64,000 nucleotides of DNA from Phytohabitans sp036906915 (GCF_036906915.1 NZ_JBAKHX010000039.1:13817-77816); one strand, 5' to 3'; positions 51,782 to 62,400 are shown, counted from the first letter of the stretch. A program made the numbers and translations. The notes: generated by a model from the sequence alone, not told the origin.

Positions 51782-53785
51782 GTGACTGCGCAGCCCGACA
51801 CCGTGTACGGCGCCGATGACCTCACCCATCTGGAGGGGCTCGACGCCGTTCGCAAGCGACCCGGTATGTACATCGGGTCCACCGACAGCCGCGGCGTCAA
51901 CCACCTCCTCAACGAGATCGTCGACAACTCGACCGACGAAGGTGTCGCGGGCCACGCCACCCGCATCGAGGTGACCCTGCACGACGACGGCTCCGTGCAG
52001 GTCGACGACGACGGCCGCGGCATCCCCACCGACGTGCACGCCAAGTCGGGCCTCTCCGGCGTGGAGCTCGTGCTGACCCGGCTGCATGCCGGCGGCAAGT
52101 TCGGCGGTTCGGGATACAAGACCTCCGGTGGCCTGCATGGCGTGGGCGCCTCGGCGGTCAACGCGCTGTCCAGCCGCTTCGACGTCACCGTGCGGCGCGC
52201 CGGCAAGGTGCACCAGATGACCTTTCAGCGTGGCGTGCCCGAGGCCGGCCTCCAGGTGGTCCGCAAGATGCGGGCCAGCGAGTCCACCGGCACCTCCATC
52301 CGCTACTGGCACGACGCGCGGTACTTCGAGAAGAGCGCCGCCCTCGACCTTGACGCGGTCCGCGCCAAGCTGCGCAACACCGCGTTCCTCGTGCCGGGTG
52401 TCACCTATGTGCTGCGCCACCCCGAGGGCGAAGAGTCGTTCGTGGCCCCCAACGGCCTGGTCGACATGGTCGACTTCCTTGCGCCGGCGGGCGACCGCGC
52501 GGTCTGCGGCACGTTGGTGATCAACGGCAGCGGCACCTACCGGGAAAACGCCGCCGACGAAAACGGCGTCATGCAGTCCAACGTGGAGCGTCGGGCCGAG
52601 GTCGAGGTCGCGCTCCGCTGGGGCACCGGCTACGAGCGCACCGTGGAGTGCTTCACCAACACGATCCGCAACGTGCATGGCGGCACCCACCGTAAGGGCT
52701 TCGACCGTGCGGTCGTGCGGGCGCTGGTCGAGGCCATCCGCAACACCCGCGGCCTGCTCCGCCCGAAGGAAGACGCGCCGGTCCTCGACGACGTGCTCGA
52801 AGGCATGACCGCCGTCATCCACGTGCGCATCCCCGAGCCGCAGTTCACCTCGCAGACCAAGGACGAGCTGTCCACCGCCGGCATCACCAAGGTCATCCAG
52901 TCGGTGGTCGAGCAGCACATCAAGGCGTGGGTCGACGGGCGCAAGACCAAGACCGAGGCGCGCACGGTCCTACAGAAGATCGTCGAGGCGGGCCGGGTAC
53001 GCCTCACCCAGAAGCAGCAGAAAGACGCCGCCCGGCGCAAGACCGCGCTCGAAGGCGCGGCCATGCCGGCCAAGCTGGTCGACTGCCGCTCGACTGGCGT
53101 CGAGCGCAGCGAGCTCTTCATCGTCGAGGGCGACAGCGCGCTCGGCACCGCGCGCCTGGCGAGGTCTTCCGAGTACCAGGCCATGCTGCCGATCCGCGGC
53201 AAGATTCTGAACGTCCAGAAGGCGACCATGCAGCAGGTGCTCGACAACGTCGAGTGCTCCGCGATCGTGCAGGTGCTCGGCGCCGGCTCCGGCCGCACCT
53301 TCGACATCGGCTCGATGCGCTACGGCCGGGTGCTCATCATGGCCGACGCCGACGTCGACGGCTCGCATATCCGCACGCTGCTCATCACGCTCTTCGCCAA
53401 GTACATGCGCCCGGTCATCGAGGCCGGCCGGCTCTACGCCGCCATGCCGCCCCTCCACAAGATCGTCACCAAGGGCCGCGACCCGCGCACCATCTACACC
53501 TACACGCAAAACGAGATGCTGAGCACCGTCGCGCGTCTGGAAAAGGCCGGCAAGCAGATCGTCACCCCGATCCCGCGGTTCAAGGGTCTCGGCGAGATGA
53601 ACGCCGACGAGCTGTGGGACACCACGATGAACCCGGCCACGCGCTCGGTACGCCGCATCACCCTCGACGACGTCGACGCCGCCGAGCGCGTGCTCGAACT
53701 GCTCATGGGCGACGCTGTCCCGCCGCGCCGCTCGTGGCTGATCGACTCGTCCAGTCGGGTCGACGAAGAGATGATCGACGCGTGA
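51782..53785 (+). CDS. parE: type IIA DNA topoisomerase B subunit (topoisomerase IV ParE-like)
   Basis: 667 aa. The GHKL ATPase motifs are NEIVDNSTDEGVAGHATRIEV and VDDDGRGIPTDVH, with GGLHGVGASAVNALS as the ATP lid. The TOPRIM metal residues lie in LFIVEGDSALGTARLARS and MADADVDGSHIRTLL. The C-terminal GyrB-type signature closes the gene. It supplies the ATPase for decatenation or supercoiling. Actinobacteria usually carry this second pair besides gyrBA. The ParC gene follows by 14 bp. Confidence 0.93.
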   Translation: MTAQPDTVYGADDLTHLEGLDAVRKRPGMYIGSTDSRGVNHLLNEIVDNSTDEGVAGHATRIEVTLHDDGSVQVDDDGRGIPTDVHAKSGLSGVELVLTRLHAGGKFGGSGYKTSGGLHGVGASAVNALSSRFDVTVRRAGKVHQMTFQRGVPEAGLQVVRKMRASESTGTSIRYWHDARYFEKSAALDLDAVRAKLRNTAFLVPGVTYVLRHPEGEESFVAPNGLVDMVDFLAPAGDRAVCGTLVINGSGTYRENAADENGVMQSNVERRAEVEVALRWGTGYERTVECFTNTIRNVHGGTHRKGFDRAVVRALVEAIRNTRGLLRPKEDAPVLDDVLEGMTAVIHVRIPEPQFTSQTKDELSTAGITKVIQSVVEQHIKAWVDGRKTKTEARTVLQKIVEAGRVRLTQKQQKDAARRKTALEGAAMPAKLVDCRSTGVERSELFIVEGDSALGTARLARSSEYQAMLPIRGKILNVQKATMQQVLDNVECSAIVQVLGAGSGRTFDIGSMRYGRVLIMADADVDGSHIRTLLITLFAKYMRPVIEAGRLYAAMPPLHKIVTKGRDPRTIYTYTQNEMLSTVARLEKAGKQIVTPIPRFKGLGEMNADELWDTTMNPATRSVRRITLDDVDAAERVLELLMGDAVPPRRSWLIDSSSRVDEEMIDA

Positions 53786-53799
53786 GGAGCGCACGGTAG

Positions 53800-56280
53800 A
53801 TGGCACGCCGCAAGGGCTCGCAGCCGAAGGCCGACCTGGCCGCATTCGACCAGGCGGGCGCGCACGTCCACGACAACCCGCTGGTGCGCGAGGTCGAAGA
53901 CTCCTACCTGGAGTACGCCTTCTCGGTCATCCACTCCCGCGCGTTGCCCGACGCGCGCGACGGGTTGAAGCCGGTGCACCGCCGCATCCTGTACTCGATG
54001 AGCGAGCAGGGCCACCGTCCCGATCGCGGCTACGTCAAGTCCGCGCGCGTCGTCGGTGACGTTATGGGTAAGTACCACCCGCACGGGGATGGTGCGATCT
54101 ACGACGCCATGGTGCGACTCGCCCAGGACTTCTCGCTCAACGTGCCGCTCGTCGACGGGCACGGCAACTTCGGGTCGCCAGACGACGGCCCGGCCGCGTC
54201 GCGATACACCGAGGCCCGCATGTCACGCGAGGCGATGCTGCTCGTCGGCGAGCTCGGCGAGGGCACCGTCGACTTCAAGCCCAACTACGACGGCTCGCTC
54301 GAAGAGCCCAAGGTGCTGCCCGCGGCGTTTCCCAACCTGCTGGTCAACGGCACGTCCGGCATCGCGGTCGGCATGGCCACCAACATGATCCCGCACAACC
54401 TCGGCGAGGTCATCGCGGCCACCCGTTGGCTGATCACTCACCCCGACGCCACGCTCGACAAGCTCATGCAGTTCGTGCCCGGCCCCGACCTGCCAACCGG
54501 TGGCCTGCTGCTGGGCCTCGACGAGGTGCGCAAGGCTTACGAGACCGGGCGCGGCGTGGTGCGGATGCGCGGCAAGGTCGAGATCGGTCCGCTGGAGGGC
54601 AGCCGCGGCCGGCAGGCCATCACGGTGACCGAGCTGCCGTACGGTATCGGCGCCGAAAAGGTCATCGAGAAGATCACCGACGAGGTCAACAAGACCAAGC
54701 GGCTCCAGGGCATCGCCGACGTCAAAGACCTCACCGACCGCGAAAACGGCATCCGGCTCGTCATCGAGTGCAAGGTCGGCGTCAACCCGCAGGCGCTGCT
54801 CGCCGACCTGTACCGGCTGACCCCGCTGGAGCAGTCGTTCGGCGTCAACAACCTCGTGCTGGTCGACGGGCAGCCGCAGACGCTCGGGCTCAAGCAGCTG
54901 CTCGAGGTCTTCCTCGCCCACCGATACGAGGTGGTGACCCGCCGCACCACGTTCCGGCGGCGCAAGCGGCAGGAGCGGCTGCACCTGGTCGAGGGCCTGC
55001 TCATCGCGCTGCTCGACATCGACAAGGTGGTCCGGTTGATCCGGGCGAGCGAAAACGCGCAGGACGCCAAAGACGGCCTGATGCGGCAGTTCAAGCTCTC
55101 CGAGATCCAGGCCACCTACATCCTCGACACGCCACTGCGCCGGCTCACCAAGTTCGACCGGTTGGAGCTGGAGACCGAGGGCGAAAAGCTGCGCGGCGAG
55201 ATCGCCGAGCTGTCCGCGATCCTCGACGACGAGTCGGTGCTCAAGAAGCTGGTCTCCGACGAGCTGGCAAAGATAGCCAAGGAGTTCGGCTCCGAGCGGC
55301 GCACCACGCTGATCGACGGCGACCTCAAAGAGACGCTGGCCGCGTCCGTGCCCGCCGGGCCGCTGGAGGTCGGCGACGACCCGTGCCAGGTCATCCTCTC
55401 CGCGACCGGCCTCGTCGCCCGCACGGCCGTCGAGTCCGAAGAGGCACCGGAAGGCCGCAGCCGCAAGGGCCGGGTCAAGCACGACAGCGTCCGCGCCCTC
55501 GTCCACTCCACCGCCCGCGGCCGGGTGCTGCTGGTCACCAACCGCGGCCGTGCCTTCAAGACCGACGTGCTGCCGCTGCCGGTACTGCCGGAGCACACCG
55601 GCACGGTGTCGCTGAGCGGTGGCATGTCCGCGTCCGAGCTGCTGCCGCTGGAGCCCGGCGAAAAGGTCATCAGCCTGGCGCCGCTGTCCGAGACCGACTC
55701 GCCAGGCCTCGCGCTGGGCACCCGAGAGGGTGTGGTCAAGGTGTGCTCGCCGGAGTGGCCGGTGCGCTCCGACGAGTTCGAGGTGATCAGCCTCCGCGAG
55801 GGCGACGAGGTGATCGGCGCCACCTGGCTGACCGACGGCTCCGAGACCTTGGTGTTCGTCAGCTCCGACTCGTCGCTGCTGCGATACGAGGCGAAGGCGG
55901 TGCGGCCGCAGGGCCTCAAAGGTGGCGGCATGGCCGGCGTCAACCTCGCGTCCGGGGCGCAGGCGGTGTTCTTCGGCGCGATCCGCACCGACGATCCCGA
56001 GCACGGCGAGCCGATGGTGGTCACCTCGACGGGCGCCAGCGTCAAGGTCACGCCATTCGCCCTGTACCCGGCGAAGGGGCGCGCGACGGGCGGCGTACGG
56101 GCGCAGCGCTTCCTCAAGGGCGAGGCCAAGCTGGTGCTTGCGTGGGTCGGCCCCCGCCCGGCCGCCGCGACCACGACGGGCGACCCGCGCGAGCTGCCCC
56201 CGGTCGACGACCGCCGCGACGGCTCCGGCTCCGCGCTGTACGGCCCCAGCGTGGTAGGCCACCTAATCGAACGCGCCTGA
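53800..56280 (+). CDS. parC: type IIA DNA topoisomerase A subunit (topoisomerase IV ParC-like)
   Basis: 826 aa. The N-terminal breakage-reunion domain starts VEDSYLEYAFSVIHSRALPDARDGLKPVHRRILYSM. The DNA-linking Tyr136 is in PAASRYTEARMS, with the quinolone-region residues nearby (KYHPHGDGAIYDAMVRLAQ). A coiled coil (about 360-480) and a C-terminal beta-pinwheel domain follow (RGRAFKTDVLPLP, LALGTREGVVKV). It cuts and reseals DNA with ParE. GAGGAG precedes the ATG. Confidence 0.93.
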   Translation: MARRKGSQPKADLAAFDQAGAHVHDNPLVREVEDSYLEYAFSVIHSRALPDARDGLKPVHRRILYSMSEQGHRPDRGYVKSARVVGDVMGKYHPHGDGAIYDAMVRLAQDFSLNVPLVDGHGNFGSPDDGPAASRYTEARMSREAMLLVGELGEGTVDFKPNYDGSLEEPKVLPAAFPNLLVNGTSGIAVGMATNMIPHNLGEVIAATRWLITHPDATLDKLMQFVPGPDLPTGGLLLGLDEVRKAYETGRGVVRMRGKVEIGPLEGSRGRQAITVTELPYGIGAEKVIEKITDEVNKTKRLQGIADVKDLTDRENGIRLVIECKVGVNPQALLADLYRLTPLEQSFGVNNLVLVDGQPQTLGLKQLLEVFLAHRYEVVTRRTTFRRRKRQERLHLVEGLLIALLDIDKVVRLIRASENAQDAKDGLMRQFKLSEIQATYILDTPLRRLTKFDRLELETEGEKLRGEIAELSAILDDESVLKKLVSDELAKIAKEFGSERRTTLIDGDLKETLAASVPAGPLEVGDDPCQVILSATGLVARTAVESEEAPEGRSRKGRVKHDSVRALVHSTARGRVLLVTNRGRAFKTDVLPLPVLPEHTGTVSLSGGMSASELLPLEPGEKVISLAPLSETDSPGLALGTREGVVKVCSPEWPVRSDEFEVISLREGDEVIGATWLTDGSETLVFVSSDSSLLRYEAKAVRPQGLKGGGMAGVNLASGAQAVFFGAIRTDDPEHGEPMVVTSTGASVKVTPFALYPAKGRATGGVRAQRFLKGEAKLVLAWVGPRPAAATTTGDPRELPPVDDRRDGSGSALYGPSVVGHLIERA

Positions 56281-56328
56281 CCAGCGCCGCGCGCCGCGCC
56301 CCGCGCCCCGCGCCCCGCTTGGGCCTGC
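56281..56328 (+). repeat. C-rich left flank of repeat copy 9
   Basis: Three units of a CCCCGCG-type repeat lie between the parC stop codon and the element. Confidence 0.55.
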
Positions 56329-56406
56329 CGATCAAGGGCAAATGCACGTGGTTGGATCTCCGATCCACGTGCATTTGCCCTTGATCGATGAGAATGCCCT
56401 TGATCG
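56329..56406 (+). repeat. 78-bp structured dispersed repeat, copy 9 (forward)
   Basis: Hairpin around loop GTTGGATCTCCGATCC with perfect 22-bp arms, third arm ending GCCCTTGATCG. Paired with copy 10. Confidence 0.93.
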
Positions 56407-56645
56407 GCGTTGTGGTACATCCTTACGGCGCCGGACCGGCGCTCATTCGCGCTACCGCTCGCGGCCTTGCGCCAGGGCCGCAACAAACGCTCAAGATTGA
56501 CTTGGTCCGGGCGACCCGGACCTCCGCGGCACCTTGGCCTCCGAAATGCCGAGCGGGGCAGTCCGGTTGGCCGGCGCCCGATGGCGCCCGCCCGATCGCG
56601 GCGAAGGATCTTGACGCGGCGGAGGATCGCTTAACTCAACGGCGT
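56407..56645. other. 239-bp spacer between repeat copies 9 and 10
   Basis: No gene seen. It contains a short hairpin (GGTCCGGG/CCCGGACC, 56504-56522), and its right half resembles the spacer at 37949-38154, including the identical AACTCAACGGCGT next to the element. Confidence 0.6.
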
Positions 56646-56723
56646 CGATCAAGGAGATATTGATCGATCAAGGGAAAATGCACGTGGAAAAGAGATCAAA
56701 GCACGTGCGTTTGCCCTTGATCG
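56646..56723 (-). repeat. 78-bp structured dispersed repeat, copy 10 (reverse)
   Basis: Third arm first (CGATCAAGGAGATATTGAT), then the hairpin with loop GGAAAAGAGATCAAAG. Closes the pair with copy 9. Confidence 0.92.
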
Positions 56724-56805
56724 GCGGGGAGAGCGGCGCCCGCGGCTGGCGGGAAGAGTGGTGTCCGCGGCTGGCGGGGAGGGTGGTGTCCGCGCCCGGC
56801 GCGGG
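56724..56805 (+). repeat. G-rich tandem repeats right of repeat copy 10
   Basis: Two to three units of a roughly 26-bp repeat containing GTGTCCGCGGCTGGCGGG lie just before the stop codon of the DapA-family gene. Confidence 0.7.
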
Positions 56806-56811
56806 CCTGGG

Positions 56812-57720
56812 TCAGCGGGAGGTCAGGTATTGGAGGGCCGCCGCCATGTCGGCGCGTACTCCCGCCTCGTGTTCCGGCGTGAGCGGGCCGCGCGGCGGGC
56901 GGGTCGGGCCGCCGTAGCTGCGGCCGACGATGTCGATGCTCAGCTTGATGGCCTGCACGAACTCGGTGCGCGAGTCCCACCGGAAAGCGGGCACGAGGTG
57001 GCGGTACAGCTCGCGCGCCTCGACGATCCGGTCGGCCCGTGCCAGCTCGTACAGCTCGACCGCCTCCGCCGGGAACGCGTTCGGGTATCCAGCGAACCAG
57101 CCGACCGCCCCGTTCACCAGGCTCTCGAAGAGCAGGTCGTCGGCGCCCGCGATCACGTCGATGTCGCAGCGCTCCCGGATTTCATAGACGCGCCGCACGT
57201 CGCCGGAGAACTCCTTGATCGCGACCACGTTCGGAATCGCGGCCAGCTTCGCCACCAGCGAAGGCACCAGGTCGACCTTGGTGTCGATCGGATTGTTGTA
57301 CATCATGATCGGCAGGCCGACCTCGGCCACGCGGGTGTAGTGCTCGATGACCTCCGCCTCGGACGCCCGATACAGGGTGGGCGGCAGCAGCAGTACCCCG
57401 TCCGCACCGTCCTGTCTGGCGAGTTCGGCCCAGTGTCGGGCCTGGTGCCAGCCGACCCCGTGCACCCCGGCGACGACGAGCCCGCGCCCGCCGACGGCCT
57501 CGACCGCCACCTGCACGACCTTGCGGCGTTCGGCGTCGGTGAGCGACGAGTACTCGCCAAGCGAACCGTTGGGGCCGACGCCGCGGCACCCGTTGCTGAT
57601 CAGCCAGTCGCAGTGCGCCGCGAAGCGTTCGTAGTCGACGGCGAGGCCGCCGGGCGCCGCGGGATCGGGGGTGAACGCGAGCGTGGTGGCGACGATGACG
57701 CCGCCCAGGTCCATGGTCAT
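56812..57720 (-). CDS. dihydrodipicolinate synthase/N-acetylneuraminate lyase-family aldolase
   Basis: 302 aa. The class I aldolase barrel has GPNGSLGEYSSLTDAERRKVV (phosphate/carboxylate loop, GSLGE for the usual GTTGE), IMMYNNPIDTKVDL with the catalytic Tyr and VVAIKEFSGD with Schiff-base Lys169. It condenses or cleaves pyruvate-type compounds; the substrate is not certain. It is probably not the lysine-pathway DapA, since it lies with an HD hydrolase and not with dap genes. The start ATG overlaps the previous TGA (ATGA); ATG 57714 is an alternative. Confidence 0.88.
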   Translation of the reverse strand: MTMDLGGVIVATTLAFTPDPAAPGGLAVDYERFAAHCDWLISNGCRGVGPNGSLGEYSSLTDAERRKVVQVAVEAVGGRGLVVAGVHGVGWHQARHWAELARQDGADGVLLLPPTLYRASEAEVIEHYTRVAEVGLPIMMYNNPIDTKVDLVPSLVAKLAAIPNVVAIKEFSGDVRRVYEIRERCDIDVIAGADDLLFESLVNGAVGWFAGYPNAFPAEAVELYELARADRIVEARELYRHLVPAFRWDSRTEFVQAIKLSIDIVGRSYGGPTRPPRGPLTPEHEAGVRADMAAALQYLTSR

Positions 57721-58433
57721 CCTTCCAGGATGGCGGCGAATCGCCGTTCCGCCAGGTCGAGTTGATCGGCGATGTGCCGCTTTGCGTCGTCGTCGAGCGG
57801 CGTGTCGGCGCGGGCGACCAGTTCGCGCAGGATGGGCACCAGCGGCCGGTACTTGGTGGCCGCCCGGTGCACCTTCGGGCCCGTGGTGTGTATGACGCCT
57901 ACGCCGTTGTCGGTGAAGTCGGACGCCTTGATGACCCGCGCCCACGGGTGCCGGTCGAGGCTCTCGGCCAGATGCTCGCGGTACTGCTCGTCGCTGTCGC
58001 GACCCGGGTCGTACTCGGGATTGGTCACCGACCGCACCAGCTCGGCTACGCGCGGTCCGAAGTCGCGGGCCAGCACGGCGAGAGCGGCCTGGGTCGGCTC
58101 GGCGGGTGCGCCGCCGGCCAGCGCCTCCGGGTGGTCTTCGACGGCGTCATGCAGCAGGGCGGCCACGATGACGTCGATGTCGCGCACCCGGTAGTACGTG
58201 ATGATCCTGGTCGCGACCCGCAGCAGGTGGTTGAGGTAGGGCTCGCGGACGCGGCGGTGGTCGCGGTGCAACCGCGACGCCAGCTCCAGCGCACGCTCGA
58301 TCCGCACCTGGTCGGCCTCGTCGAAACGCTCGATCTCCAGAGCGAATCGCCGCCGTAGTCCCTCCTCGCCGTAGACCTCCGTGATCGCGTGCAGCGGCAG
58401 ACTCAACAGGTACGTCGGGGTGGCGTCCTCCAT
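57717..58433 (-). CDS. HD-domain phosphohydrolase (RelA/SpoT hydrolase-like, stand-alone)
   Basis: 238 aa. EPYLNHLLRVATRIITYYRV, ALLHDAVEDHPEAL and KASDFTDNGVGVIH are the metal-binding motifs of the (p)ppGpp-hydrolase type HD fold (HDxxED). There is no synthetase, TGS or ACT domain, and the length fits a small alarmone hydrolase. Its stop overlaps the aldolase start by ATGA, so the two are co-translated; the link between them is unknown. Confidence 0.82.
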   Translation of the reverse strand: MEDATPTYLLSLPLHAITEVYGEEGLRRRFALEIERFDEADQVRIERALELASRLHRDHRRVREPYLNHLLRVATRIITYYRVRDIDVIVAALLHDAVEDHPEALAGGAPAEPTQAALAVLARDFGPRVAELVRSVTNPEYDPGRDSDEQYREHLAESLDRHPWARVIKASDFTDNGVGVIHTTGPKVHRAATKYRPLVPILRELVARADTPLDDDAKRHIADQLDLAERRFAAILEG

Positions 58434-58490
58434 GCAGCCCTGTCTACACGATCGCTTCCAATCGCGGTGGCCGCCCGACGCCGGGCGCGA

Positions 58491-58496
58491 CAGACT
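58491..58496 (+). promoter_or_regulatory. possible -10 box of a leaderless promoter
   Basis: CAGACT lies 6 nt before the GTG of the LLM oxidoreductase gene; only A2 and T6 fit the consensus. Confidence 0.35.
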
Positions 58497-58502
58497 GAGA
58501 GG

Positions 58503-59372
58503 GTGAAGCTGGGAATCCACTACTGGACCTACTCGACCCCCAAAGACCCCACTCAGATCGCCCCCACGCTCGCCGAGACGGCTCGGATCGCCGAGCAGGC
58601 GGGCTTTTCCGTGTTCACGGTCATGGACCACTACTTCCAGATGGAGGGCACGGCCTCCGCGGACGACCCGATGCTCGAGGGCTACACGACCCTCGGCTAC
58701 GTCGCGGCGAAGACCGAGCGCATGACCCTCGGCCTGCTCGTCACCGGCGTCATGTACCGGTATCCGGGACTGCTCGCCAAAATCGTCACCACCCTCGATG
58801 TGCTTTCCGGCGGCAGGGCGCGGCTCGGCATCGGCGCGTCCTGGTACGAGCGGGAGCAGGTCGGCCTCGGCGTTCCTGTGGTGCCGGTCAGCGAACGCTT
58901 CGAGCGGCTCGAAGAGACGCTGCGCATTTGCCTTCAGATGTGGAGCGACGACAACGGTCCCTTCCACGGCAAGCACTACGAGCTGGCCGAGACGCTGTGC
59001 GTGCCGCAGCCGCTCACCCGGCCGCGTCCGCCCATCATGGTCGGTGGCGGCGGCGAGAAGAAGACGCTGCTCATGGTGGCTCGGTACGCCGACGCCTGCA
59101 ACATCTTCGGCACGAGCGTCGGCGACGTGAAGCGCAAGTTCGACATCCTGCGCGACCACTGCGAGGCCGAAGGGCGCGACTACGACCGGATCGAAAAGAC
59201 CGTCGCGATCGTCCGGCCACCACTGGCCGATGTGGACGGTTTCCTGACCGACGCGGCAGGCTTCGCCAAGCTGGGGGTGACCGAGCTTCAGTTCATGCCC
59301 GACCGGCATCCGGTGGAGTTCACCGAGCAGCTCGCCGAGCGGATCCTGCCCCGGCTAGCCGACATCGGCTGA
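58503..59372 (+). CDS. LLM-class F420-dependent oxidoreductase
   Basis: 289 aa. The luciferase-like barrel starts KLGIHYWTYSTPKDPTQIAP and carries GFSVFTVMDHYFQ, ERMTLGLLVTGVMYRYPGLLAKIVTTLDVLSGGRARLGIGASWYEREQ and HYELAETLCVPQPLTRPRPPIMVGGGGEKKTL, all typical of the F420 branch. It probably oxidises or reduces a small molecule using F420. The substrate is unknown. Starts at GTG 58503, directly after a possible -10 box. Confidence 0.9.
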   Translation: MKLGIHYWTYSTPKDPTQIAPTLAETARIAEQAGFSVFTVMDHYFQMEGTASADDPMLEGYTTLGYVAAKTERMTLGLLVTGVMYRYPGLLAKIVTTLDVLSGGRARLGIGASWYEREQVGLGVPVVPVSERFERLEETLRICLQMWSDDNGPFHGKHYELAETLCVPQPLTRPRPPIMVGGGGEKKTLLMVARYADACNIFGTSVGDVKRKFDILRDHCEAEGRDYDRIEKTVAIVRPPLADVDGFLTDAAGFAKLGVTELQFMPDRHPVEFTEQLAERILPRLADIG

Positions 59373-59436
59373 ATCGCCCGGCGATCCGGGTGAGGTGACC
59401 TGCGGTAGTGGGCTCGGCGGGTTACCGTCGAAGGCG

Positions 59437-62400
59437 ATGACCGTCGTGGAAGGCTCCGTCGAGGAGGGTGACGAGCAGGTCGCGGCCGGGGAAGCCGGCG
59501 GCGACCCGCCAGCTGCTGTCCACCAGCGGGCGCTCGCCCTGACCGAGTACCTGCTGGCCGTGCGGGCGTTGCTGGACAAGCCGGTCCGCACCGTGCCGAC
59601 CACCGACGCGTACTGGCAGCACGACCTGCCCGAGTCCGAGGAGTGCGCACTCGGCCCGCGCCAGCCGGGCGGTAGCTGGCTGCGCGTGGGCCGCCCGGAG
59701 CCGCCGACTCCGCCGTCGATACCGACCGGGCTGCTGCGCCACCTTGCCTGGGATCTCTCCGCCACCGCGCCGCCCACTCTCGGTGACGACGCGCCGGAGG
59801 ACACGCGCGCCGAGTTCACCAGCTGGCACGAGCAGGAGTGGGCGCCGTGGTCGCGGGCGCACCAGCGGGCCGAGGCGGCGCGCCGCCTGCACGACCGGCT
59901 CTACGACCTGCGGTACCGCGTCGACATCGACGCCGCGCGGGTCGAGCTGGTCTGGGGCCATGCGGTGCTGCGGCACGCCGGCGTCGAGTACCCGTTGCTG
60001 GCCACGCCGGTGGCGATCGAGTACGACCCGGACGCGGCCGCGGTCACGGTCGTGCCGCAGGGTCCGGCACGCCTTCAGGCGGACGCCCTGGCCGATGTCG
60101 ACGAGCGGCGAGTGGCCGACCTGCTCGACCTGGGCGGGCCCGGTGGCCAGGTCGACGTCGACCCCTGGGATCCTTCGGAGCGGCACGACTTCGCCCGCCG
60201 GGCACTGCGCCGGCTCGGGCTCGACGCGACCGTGTGGGCAGGTCTGGGTGAGCCGCCCGAGGGCGGCCACGTGTACGACACGGGCGTGCTGTTTGTCCGG
60301 CCCCGGCAGCGGATGGTCCGCCGCTTCCTCGAACGCCTCCGCGACCGCCTGGCCAGCGAGCCCGACGCGGCTGTCGGCGCGCTCGCCGCCGTACTCGCGC
60401 ACGAGCCCAGCAAGCTGCGAATGCCCGACGACGACCCCGCCGACTGGACGCGCGTCGGCGAGCGGCTGCTCATGCCGATGGCCACCAACGACGCCCAGGA
60501 GTCGATCGCCCGCCGCCTGGCCGCGCACCGGGCGGTGGCGGTGCAGGGTCCGCCGGGTACGGGAAAGACCCACACGATCCGCAACCTCATCTGCCACCTG
60601 GTGGCGCACGGCAAGCGGGTCCTTGTCCTCGCGCAGAAGGAGGACCCGTTGCGGGTCCTCCGCGACGGCCTGCCCGCCGACATCCAGCCGCTTTGTCTCG
60701 CCGTGCTGGGACGCTCCGCCGACCAGCTCGTGCAGCTTCAGGTCGCCGCGCGCGAGCTGTCCGACCGGGCGGCGACGCTCGACCAGGAGGCCGAGGCCGC
60801 GTGGGTGCGCCGGCTGGTCGCCGACATCGAGGCCGGCCAGGCCGTCTTCGCTCAGGCCAGGTCGCTTCTGCTCGACGCCGCCGAGCGCGAGGCCGCGACC
60901 TACGAAGGGCGCGGCGCGGGCGAGGTCGGCGAGTGGCTGCGCCGGCACGAGGCCGACAATCTGGTACCGGATGCCGTGCCGCCCGGCACCCCGCCGCCCC
61001 TCGACGCGGCGGAGTTCACAGCGCTAGCCGACCTGGCGCGCCGCATCCCCGCCGCCGACCGTGCGGCCGCGCTCGCCGCGCTGCCCGAAGACGGCGTGCT
61101 GCCGACCGGTGAAGACATCGCCACGGCCGCAGACGCGCTGCGCGACGCGCGCAAGGTGGTCGACGCGCTGCGCGACCGCGGTCTGTCCATTGAGGGGGTA
61201 CGCCGGCTCGGCGCGACCGCCCTCGACGAGCTGGCCGCTGCCCTGCGCGGCGCCGTCGACGAGCTGACCCGGCGGGAGGGGAGCTGGACCGACCGGCTCG
61301 GCCAGCTCATCCGCGACCCGAGCTGGCGCGTGGTGTGGGACGACCACGTGGCGGCGTGCCAGCAACTGCTCACCGAGCTGGGCCGTCGCACCGCTTTCGT
61401 GGCCGGCCGCCGCGTAACCGTCCCAGAGCCGCACGCCGCCCAGCCGCGCAAACTGCTCACCCAGCTCAGCGAGGTGCGTGCGCGATACGCGGCGGGCAAG
61501 CCGATCCGTCGCCTCACGCACGCCGAGCTGGCCCGGCTGGTCGCCGACGTTCACGTCGACGGCGAGCCCTTGCGCACCACCGACGACGTCGACCTGGTGG
61601 TGGCGTCCGTCCAACGTGACCAGTTGCGGCAGCAGCTCGCCGCCCGGTGGGGCGAGTGGCGCACCCGCCTCGACGCGCCCGTCCCCGACACGGGGCCCGA
61701 GCCCGAGCTGTGGGCCGGCCGCCTGCTGAGCGTGGCGGTCGAGGCGCTGGACTGGGAGAGCCGCCGCTGGCCAGAGCTGCGCACGACCCTCGCCGTGGCG
61801 CACCCGCGCTGCCCGCCCGACGCCGACGCCCGCCGTCTCGCGGAGCTGGCCGGCGAGGTCGAGGCCGCCGGCAACGTGTTCGTGCTCGACCGGCTGATCG
61901 CGGAGCACACCGAGATGACGGGCTGGCTGCGTGCCCACGCCGCTGAGTCGCCGATCCACCAGTCGCTCGCGGTCGCTTGGGAACGCAACGATCTGGTCGC
62001 GTGGGACGCCGCCCTGGCCGAAACTCGTCGACTGTGGACGCTTCGGCCGGACACCACCCGGTACGCGGCTCTGCACGCCCAGTTGGCGACCGTGGCGCCG
62101 CAGTGGGCCGCGACCATCGACAGTGGAGCGGTGCCAGCAGATGGCGCGGCGGCACTCCGGGCGTGGTCGTGGCGGCAGGCGCAGACCTGGTTCGACGGCG
62201 TGGTAGGCGATGTGGACGGTGCCGACCTCGGCCGCCGCCTGGAGCGCGCCCGTGACCAGATCCGCCGCCTCACCTCCGACCTGGTGGTGTCGTCGGCCTG
62301 GCTGGAGGTGTCGCTCACCCTCGACGACCGCCGCAAGGCGGCGCTCGCCGACTGGACGGCCGCGCTTCGCAAAATCGGCAAGGGTACCGGCAAGAGCGCC

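Noticed and set aside
54223..56262. 679-codon minus-strand frame
   Set aside because: Antisense shadow of the ParC-like gene, which has full family motifs.
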